DNA from: Hymenopellis radicata
Lineage: Eukaryota; Basidiomycota; Agaricomycetes; Agaricales; Physalacriaceae
Length of the DNA: 64,000 bases
Direction: 5' to 3'
NCBI GenBank assembly: GCA_015501595.1
Contig: JADNRX010000007.1
Span: 397,007 to 461,006 of the forward strand
Below, in pieces: positions 56,315 to 64,000 of this stretch. Numbering within the stretch: position 1 is the first letter of the stretch; every line of letters starts with the position of its first letter. The notes below the pieces were generated by a model. It saw only the letters and a program-made list of their open reading frames with translations. It was not told where the DNA came from and did no database searches. The position numbers and the translations under genes were made by a program.

Positions 56315-57499
56315 GGTCCTCGAATGTAGGACTGCTACTGTATTTCTACCCTTCTTATAGATTTATCAAAGCGCGACGGTCCGTAGCCAAGAAACGGTCC
56401 GCGAGACGAGCGAGTTTGAACAGGAAGCGCCATGACGCAGAGATGTCGGTCAATTCTCGCGTGGCCAGGCCAATCAGACTTTATTTTCTAGGATTTTTCC
56501 GCAAAACGTAGAGGTTATTTTGAGCATGAAGGACACATGGAGGGAAGTCTGTTGAAGAAAGATGGTCATGCGCAGCCGAAGAGGATTCCGTTGATAGAAG
56601 CTGCTGCTAGGGTGAACATGAGACCTTTGTGCCCACCTGGGCGTGTAGGATTGTATTCAACGATTTGCGAAGATGAAGGGAGCTTGGACGTTGCGTTAGT
56701 CTGCATCAGATCATGCCGACCATGCCGTGGCTGATCCCTGCACCGACAGTTGTTAGCACGTCCATTGTCCAAGTTGCGCGGGCCTAGAGAATCTAAATCA
56801 AGTTCGGTACTACGTACTGAGAACACTTGTTGGTATCGTTACTAAAGCTGCAGTGAAGTCGTTGTGTCAATGTTCTTTGAAAGCATCTAGTACTGTGGCG
56901 GTTGCAACATTGAATGTACATATTTTCCCACGCATTATTCCGCAGCCTGTAAGTATGTTAGCAGGATCTCCTTCAGCGACTCAGAAGCTCAGATCAATGC
57001 ACACTACCCACGAACCGCAATGGTCTGACTCGACTTGGTTAGACTACTGTGGAACCTGCATCATCTTGATGGAATTCAAAGTCGTCCTGACAGACCATCA
57101 GAACGTATGGGACACAGTGCGGGCTAACGATGCGAGAGATGTATGGAACAAATGCAATTGACTGATGATGCTAAAAACTGAGAGTGTACTTATAAAAGTT
57201 ACGGTAGTAGATGACAAATTTCCATGGACAGACAACAAAACAAGACAGTAGACTGCACGATCGAGACGAGGATAGTATGTGAAAACTAAACGGAGTGTGA
57301 CGCGATGAAAAACATTAAAGGAGCCCGAAATGATGCATGACGGGCAGAGGAGAGACGAGAGAGGGGAAATTCAGATAGCAGAGATAGACAAGCGAGCAAT
57401 GAAAACCGAAAACCAAATCTTTAATCAAAAAGGAGACGCGAGGAAATGTAGCGCAGTATTTGAATGGGGAGAAGCCGAATATCGTGAGGGGCGTGTATT
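56315..57499. other. Intergenic, mostly unassigned
   Basis: Promoter side of the LPMO-like gene, then unassigned DNA. On the minus strand 56566-56826 holds a short hydrophobic open frame (GGHKGLMFTLAAASINGILF near its end) which could be the tail of a small membrane protein, but no start or splice model is convincing. Confidence 0.4.
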
Positions 57500-60191
57500 T
57501 CATGGAGATGGGGTAGGATTCATCGTCAGCTGGAACTGCACAGACGCGCCGCTGTCTGAACTTTCAGCTGGCGACTTCCATGGCCGATCGCGATCAAGGT
57601 CAAGACTCGCAAGCGTCCCGTTGAGATCGTGCATGGCATCGAACTCCTGGACATCGGGTTGACCCGATGGCGGCCGCGAAATATGATTATCGGAACGGCC
57701 AGGGGCTCGGGTACCAGGAGGAGAACCGCCGCCCAAGTACGAGCCATATCTGCTCGCACTGCCAGGACGTGTAGTAGTCGGTGTCCCTTTCGCGGTACTG
57801 GCGGTGGGACTTGTGATCACGATCTCGTTACGGTACCAGGAGGCGGGGAATCCCCTCGACGAAAAAGGTACGCCGCTGGGGAACGAATCACGTCGTCCGT
57901 ACGAGCTGTTGGGTTCGGGAGAGAAAGGAGAAAATGCCTTTCCATACTCATAGTTGGGATTTGCGAACTGCGCCTGATCCGCTACATGCTGGAGCTGAAT
58001 CTCGCTCTGTGCCTGGCTCTGAGCCATTTGCGCCATCTTCATTTGAAGCTGGAGACTCTGTAACTGTTCCGGGGTCATAGAGAACGGATTGATGTTGTTG
58101 GGAACGTGCGGCTGGATGGCAGCGCTTTGAGCGGCTTGGGCAGCAGCCTGTGCAGCTTTGTCTGGAAAACAATTGGATAATGAAAGTGGTGAGAAATGTG
58201 TGGGCTTACATTGACTACGCCCCCAGCTAAGGCGAATTCTGCTTCCCCCAACAGGAAAACCTTGCATTTTCTCGATAGCGCGTTCCGCATCGGCCTTTCG
58301 AACGAACTGGACAAAACCACAGTGTTTGCCCACCGGCACCTTTACCTATGTGTGAGTCAGAATCGATCTCACACGTTATTAACGGAACAAGACTCACGTA
58401 ATGGATATCTCCGAATGGTGCGAAGAACGTTCTTAGTGTCTCTTCTGAAATGAGAGGAGAAAGGCCTCCAACGAACACAGTCGTATTGTAAGGATCGGTC
58501 GACGTGAGTTGCTCCCCATTGGGACCAATGAGGTTGCCAAGAATGGCTTGCGCCTGTGCATGGTGCTTCCACGACTCCTCTGAGAAGTATCTTTGATCTT
58601 GCGCTCTTGAAGCAGAGGACCGATCCTGAGCAAATTGGGACGTGATGGACGTTGCTGCGGTGTTTGGTTTGGGTGGGTTGCGCACGCCTTCGGCATATTC
58701 CTTGGCAATCTGAGCTAGAGCATGAATGGGAAGGTTCATCATGTCGTCGGTCGTATTGTGATTTGAAGATAGACTGCCGCTAGAGGCAGATGTGTGGGAG
58801 CTTAGAGTGGTGCCCGAACTGGAACCCTCGATGGATGATGAGGAACCCGAGGACGCAGAATGTAGGGAGGAATGGGAGTTCGCTGCTGCGATTGGGGCAG
58901 AGACGCTCTTTGCTTGTGTTGACAATGAAGTGATAGGAACAGCGACGGTCACGTCTGAGCCGTTGGATGAAGAAGGGAATTGAACGGGAAGGTCGTGGGG
59001 GCCATAATTGTGGTGGGTTTGAACTTGGCTGTCGCAGGAGATATCCTCACTATAAAAAAGGTGAATATATGCGTATGAAACGGCCTTAAAATGGACATAC
59101 TGGGTCGCGACAGACAATAGAGACCGTGCATCTCTACCAGCGCACGTTGCTGGTCAGCCTCGTCGGTGAATCTAGGAAAAACTTGTTAGTAAAGCTTCCG
59201 GAGAGCGCGTCTGACACGTACCTTACAAAGCCATAACCCTCGACACACCAGTGACAGGATCCAGCATGATTTTCGCGCTCTTGCAGCTCACAAAGGGGCG
59301 TATGAACTTGGGCTCGCGGTCGCTCCGGAGTCCCAGTACAGGATTCCTGAAGACAGCGACGAGATCAGAGTTGGACGTCTCTGGGGCCAAATCGCCGACA
59401 AAGATGCTATATTCTTTGGGATACTGGGGGCGTCCCGACCATAGTGGGGACAGGATACGCGGGCGAGACGGGGGTGATGGCAGACGGTACTGAGGCTGCC
59501 CAATTGAAGACAAAGGGCTTTGTAGAATTTGGCATGGTAAGGGCGGGTGCGCCGTTGGTGGCATTGACCTGGGCGAGCACGGCCTGAGCGTGGGCGGGAG
59601 AGGGGAAAGTGAGAAAGCAGTAGCCAGGATTATTGGCGTGTTGGGCCGAGGACGGGTCAGGGGTAGGATGGGGCACTTGATAGTGACTGGATCCCAACCC
59701 ATGAGGGCACAGACCTGTTTAGCGTATTCTTCGTCCATCCACGGCTCGAGCTCGCCCCACCAGATGGTCGAACGTGATGTGTTTACGGGAGAGGATTGCA
59801 CGGCGGCGGAGATGGGCGAGTGGGTCACGCGGTAGGTGTCTCGGTCGCTGTTACGGTCAACGCGCTCGTTGAGCGAGAACAGCGGACTAGATGGTGGCGG
59901 AGAGGGATGATGGTGGTTGTAGAGAGAGAAGGATGGACTCGGCGCGGCGGCAGGATTGGATCTGTTTGGTCCTTCCCAAGAACGCTCCTCCCAATCCGGC
60001 GCATTCATGGGCCGCGGTACCGAGCTTGCATACAGCTGGTAGCCTCCTGTGGCTCCGTTTGTCCGTCGATCCATGGCTGAGTAACTGCTGGGGCTCGTCC
60101 CAGCCTGCATCCCGTTTATTGAGTCTGAGCCACGCATGTAGCCCAGACCCGGCGGACTGTCGAATTCCTTGTGGTTATCAAAGCGCGACAT
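57500..60191 (-). CDS. NGR1: RNA-binding protein with three RRMs, NGR1/NAM8 (TIA1) type
   Basis: ATG 60191 opens a Ser/Pro-rich leader (MSRFDNHKEFDSPPGLGYMR). RRM1 begins STIWWGELEPWMDEEYAKQV and has GYCFLTFPSPAHAQAVLAQV. RRM2 is EYSIFVGDLAPETSNSDLVA and later AKIMLDPVTGVSRGYGFV, and its end reads IRISPATAKFKP. A Ser-rich linker is followed by RRM3, NTTVFVGGLSPLISEETLRT, FGDIHYVKVPVGKHCGFVQF and GFPVGGSRIRLSWGRSQ. The C-terminus is Gln/Ala/Met-rich then Ser/Pro-rich, stop at 57500. The RRM order and LSWGRSQ match NGR1/NAM8-like regulators of mRNA stability or splicing; which paralogue is not resolved. Two single-base gaps break the frame, at 59676 (one more base joins VTIK to VPHPTPDPSSAQHA) and in the run 59426-59430 (joins TPP to QYPKEYSIFVGD). 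Confidence 0.85.
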
Positions 60192-63100
60192 GGCGAAAAT
60201 GCCGGTATGGGTAGGTGTGTGCTGTGAGATTCCGAAATATATAGATAGGCGAAAGATATAGCACGATGAGGGGAAAGCGTACGAAAACTGGTGTTTTTTG
60301 GGGGGGATTTCTTTGCGAAAAGAGCTGGGAGGGAAACGGAGAGCTGGGATTAATTTAACTGAAGCGAGACTGCGACAACCAGAGAAATCGGATCAGGAGA
60401 CGAAAAGCGAAAACTATGCGGGGAAACTGGGAAACAACGACTGAAAGAGCGGGTGGGGTAGGCTGGGTGGTAGTGGTAGGCGAACGTATCGATGGTGGAG
60501 AATGGCACCCGGACTAAAATCCAAGCTGGACGGGGGCAGTAGGAGCACCAACCAGGGGGTTCTTGGAAGGTTTATACATGCGCAGAAGGGTTTCAAATAT
60601 CGGAGTGTGGAAAAAACAAAAACAATCGGAGTTTCCTCAAAAGGGTTTCCAGATGGCAGAGCGGCCATGCTCTCCTATCCCTCCGGTGACTCCCTTCCGG
60701 CCGATCGAATCGTACACTTTTGGCTCCAGAGCTTTCTGTCAATCCAGATTCCATGTCGATAACCTGTCTAAACGCGGTGCCTCCTCTCTGTCAGTGACAC
60801 TGGTTCTAGTGGGCCCGGGCAGGAACCGCAGACAAAGCCTTGAGTGATGTTCCTCCAAACCGCATTGTCTGTTCTCTCAGCCGGGGACTTGAGTACTCTT
60901 TAGCGGTCTTCGTGGTGTCACGTAAAGCTATTCTAGGACACTAGCACGCTATCTTGTCAGAACTATCTGCTTTCGGCAGCTAACGCGCTTTGTGGGTCCT
61001 GGATCCCATGGTGGCTGTGTACTCCTTTATGCTCTCCCGGCTGTTTTTTCCTGCTGCTGTTCTCTGAAAAGCCCTTGCATTGCATGAATACCGCCTCAAT
61101 ATAGGTGTTCTATCGACTCCGAGGTCCGATGGCACAATAATCATACTTGGCCGAGGAATTCTTGACATTCTGCACTGCATGCTACTAGTACTACGCTTGA
61201 CACGCAACCATGACGCAGGACAATGTAGTCCATTGTTCTCGCTGATGGTAGCAATATGTATCGGACTGAGTAACCGACGCGACACGAACACCGCTAGATG
61301 GAACATAATTCCCAAACTTGTGCCCCTCAGGCCCATCGCTCGATCGTTGACTTTCAACAGCCCATTGTTCTGCGTCATGAGTGATCATCTCAGGTCCTCC
61401 GAAGTTGACTACAGTTGCGTATATGTCTATTCGTCTAATGGGCTGCAGTGTATGTTCATCACAGATCTTCTTCTGACACGACAATGCGACCAGCACTCGA
61501 ATACTTGCTACGCCGCGTTACTATGCGGCGGATCCTTCGTGCTTATTGTCCGCCTAGAGTGGGTACTAGTCCGGGTATTAAACAACACCACACTCCCCAC
61601 CGTATGGTTTGTGGTGGCCATTGTTCGCCATTCTTGTTAAACTCGCTAGTAGTGACTCATTCAAGGCGATGTTCTTACTCATTTAGAGCTCCCAATATAG
61701 TAGTAACCCTTCCGTGAAGACACCGAGGCTCCGTTGACCTACACCTCTTTCCATCTTCGGAAACAATGAGTGTGTCAGAAGACTCGGTACTTCAAGGGCA
61801 CTGCTGGAAGAACTCTGGTAAAACTGTTAACCTATTGAACAGGATTCCGAGTACCAAAGTGACACAGCCGGCGCAGCGTTCCACAGTTTAGCTTGACCTT
61901 ACGAGTTGTGACACGTAATCTGTCAAGTACGCCACGTTACCTTCACTCACCTTGAAAGGATTAACTTTGAGAACCTGCCGAGGCGCACGACATGACGCGC
62001 GTACCACCGGTTGAACTCACAGCAAAAGGAACGGGAATAGCACGCTCTCGCGGTTCTGTTGATGGCGCCACATGTTCACATAATTGATTACTGTACCAAC
62101 TGAACATTTCGCTAGGCCATCTTAGTCGAGCACTGGTCTCCGCAGCAGTACCCACAGCTCCATACAAAACTGACAACAGTCTTCTGGCCAAATGCGAGCA
62201 GCGTGGGCATAGTGCCAAAGAGGAGTTGACTCCAACCTACTACACCTTATCCGCACATATTGGATCAACATGGTATACATAGCTCAGGTGCGGCGCTACT
62301 CCAAGCTATCAGGCGACGACTGATGTACCGACCAAACATCAGTCGCTTCCTATTAAGGTGAATCAGGTCGACTAAAACGCTAGGTGTAGTAGTGTACAGC
62401 TAGAAGGTACTCGGGAGTATTAAACCGACGAAGAACCTCTTTTTCAGCTGTCAGAGTGGCCGGGCCCGTCTCCATTGCAAACCAGAAGTCTGCGAATTTG
62501 TCAAATTACAAGTAGAACAGTTTCATCGGACAGGCAGATACTCGAATCGGGCGGGTGTTTGAAACCGCGCTGATTTTTAAGGAGAAAGTACCTGTCGGCC
62601 GTGGCACAGTCTGCGGATCATCAGCAACAGAATTCTTAGAGGGCTGTTCGCCAACTAGCCAGTGTCGCTGATCTTGCTAGCGGGCAGCCTGCTCGAGCTT
62701 GAAGCGAATGCAGAACCGGTTCAGGATGCTCCATGTCCTCACCGAAGGCTTAGTTACCGTTGGTGCTGGACCATTCAGAAGTGAGGAAACGATCTCCTTC
62801 GCGAAGCTGAAATCTACATTCCTGTGCTTTCCTGTGGCGCAGAATGGTATGGATGTCAAATACCCACATGATGTTCGTTTAATCGCGTTGGTAACCGGTT
62901 CGTAAAGTTGAGTACTGTCAAGCTCAAATTCACGTCCGAGCACCACAATCGCGACGTCGACCTGACGCCCTCCATCGTTAAGTGGTTAGATCTCGGGCAA
63001 AGTGGAGGTGTGGCCCCACAGTAGCCAGGCTGCTGGATGATGCGCGTCGAAACTGTATCGATGTGTAAACTCAGAAGAAAGAAGGATTCCTTTACGCGCA

Positions 63101-63459
63101 AGCTGGAGGTGGCCAGCGACGCCGTAATTCAAGGTCCAGATGAGAGTGGAGCATAGAAACATCTGTAGGATCGGCAGTTGCGCACAACGGCAATGAATTG
63201 CGCATGCAGACTCTGTACTTATCTCGAGTGAGGATTGTCGCCAATAGCATCTCTCAGAGGAGCACTAAATCATGCTCCCGTGTGATATCCATAAGCATTT
63301 TGCTATAATCGCTTAAGCTCCTAGACATCTGCAAGAGAAAGGGAAGTGAATAGACTTGAAGGACCTTTTCATTGACAGTCGTTGATCGAAGCCATCAGAC
63401 GTATGTTGCGGTGTCGAGGAACGTAAAAGTCTTTGTAGAGACATCTTTTAGAATCAAGG
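60192..63459. other. Long gene-poor stretch, nothing recognised
   Basis: 60192-60900 is promoter-like sequence for the RNA-binding gene. From 60900 to 63459 I see no gene family, RNA gene or repeat. The largest open frame (61080-61640, plus) is overlapped by a similar antisense one and has no recognisable motif or intron signals. Decayed repeat DNA is possible. Confidence 0.5.
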
Positions 63460-63989
63460 CTAGCGAGTGTTGTGATAGCAGAAAGGAGGACGCATATATG
63501 GGAGGAAACTTGAGCGCTGCGAAGAAGATTTGAATATCGGGTCCGGATTAACCTTAAACAGATACGGCACCTGAGGAACGCCCTCGTTCGATTTCTGGGC
63601 TAACACTCTGAACGTCTCGTCATGCTCAGGTCCGCATTGAACATGATGGTTGAAGAATAGAATGGAAATGCCTTCGGAGTTCTTCGGAGCTGCAGCCACC
63701 TTCTCGGCATCTCGGCGTCAGTTTTCAAGCATGTCGATTTATTGTCTGGCCTATCTGAAAGACTATGGCGCGATGTCCTTGAAAGTACTAATAGCTAGTA
63801 GGCACCTCGCTGCTGCGAAACACCCAAAAGGGTGTTCATGTAGCCATCGTTCGAGCGCTTTCTGGCTTTCGTCGGGCCGGGACTCTGATGTTTACTGTTC
63901 ATATGCTTGATGAGGTCCTCGCGGTTCGCGAAGGGCGGGATGGTACATAGCTGGCAAGTAAACCCTGCCACGAAGTTAGATAGTGACAC
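63460..63989 (-). CDS. C2H2 zinc-finger protein fragment at the right edge
   Basis: The minus strand contains FTCQLCTIPPFANREDL then IKHMNSKHQ, a C-x2-C-x13-H-x4-H finger, within about 65 residues (63795-63989), followed by KARKRSNDGYMNTLLGV. A second open stretch, 63460-63699, has DAEKVAAAPKNSEGISILFF and EGVPQVPYLFKVNPDPIFKS and could be a later exon after an intron near 63725-63800. The initiator is not clear: the frame begins with GTG near the window edge, so the 5' end probably lies outside. Family beyond C2H2 unknown. Confidence 0.4.
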
Positions 63990-64000
63990 ACGACTGACAT

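Noticed and set aside
61080..61640. 186-codon plus-strand open frame in the gene-poor right part
   Set aside because: No motif, an antisense frame of similar size overlaps it, and codon composition is unremarkable. Treated as fortuitous.

Overview
The window looks like nuclear DNA of a mushroom-forming basidiomycete (Agaricomycetes). Genes are split by many short introns (about 45-55 nt, GT...AG), run on both strands at high density, and include fungal families such as an alpha-aminoadipate reductase (LYS2), an allantoate-permease-type transporter, F-box/LRR and caspase-like proteins and a sesquiterpene synthase remnant. No rRNA, tRNA, CRISPR array or prokaryotic operon was seen.

Layout. 1-1207: 3' end of a probable transcription factor. 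About 2770-10730: an inverted-repeat-bounded, transposon-like element. It has a nearly perfect 34-bp inverted repeat pair (3494-3527 and 9763-9796), more diverged inverted arms outside it, and a 24-bp minisatellite in each arm in opposite orientation. Inside are an apparently intact orphan gene with AT-hook-like motifs (3735-5814), host-like gene fragments on the other strand (5.9-7.1 kb), the 3' end of an rve-type integrase (7182-7945) and a second multi-exon gene (8014-9559).

11.2-32.9 kb is gene-dense housekeeping DNA: zinc-ribbon protein, long-chain acyl-CoA synthetase, MFS transporter, proteasome alpha4, C78-family (UFSP/ZUP1-like) peptidase, TFIIH subunit MAT1/TFB3, ankyrin protein, LYS2, cleavage/polyadenylation factor PFS2 and a secreted beta-lactamase-fold hydrolase. 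LYS2/PFS2, TFB3/ankyrin and proteasome alpha4/C78 peptidase are divergent pairs with short shared promoters. 32.9-38.4 kb holds a GC-rich minisatellite, a WD40 gene and remnants of a caspase-like gene and a terpene synthase. 38.4-60.2 kb carries an arrestin-like gene, 3-hydroxyisobutyrate dehydrogenase, an NAD(P)-epimerase-family gene, a GEA/GBF1-type ARF-GEF, a cytochrome b561, an F-box gene, two small secreted proteins (one LPMO-like with a mature N-terminal histidine) and an NGR1/NAM8-type RNA-binding protein. 60.2-63.4 kb has nothing I can identify, and a C2H2 zinc-finger gene fragment sits at the right edge.

A caution for all pseudogene calls: about a dozen conserved genes, including the essential proteasome alpha4, are broken by one missing base, almost always in a homopolymer, at a point where adding that base restores a familiar family sequence. 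This looks like systematic homopolymer under-calling in the assembly rather than gene decay.
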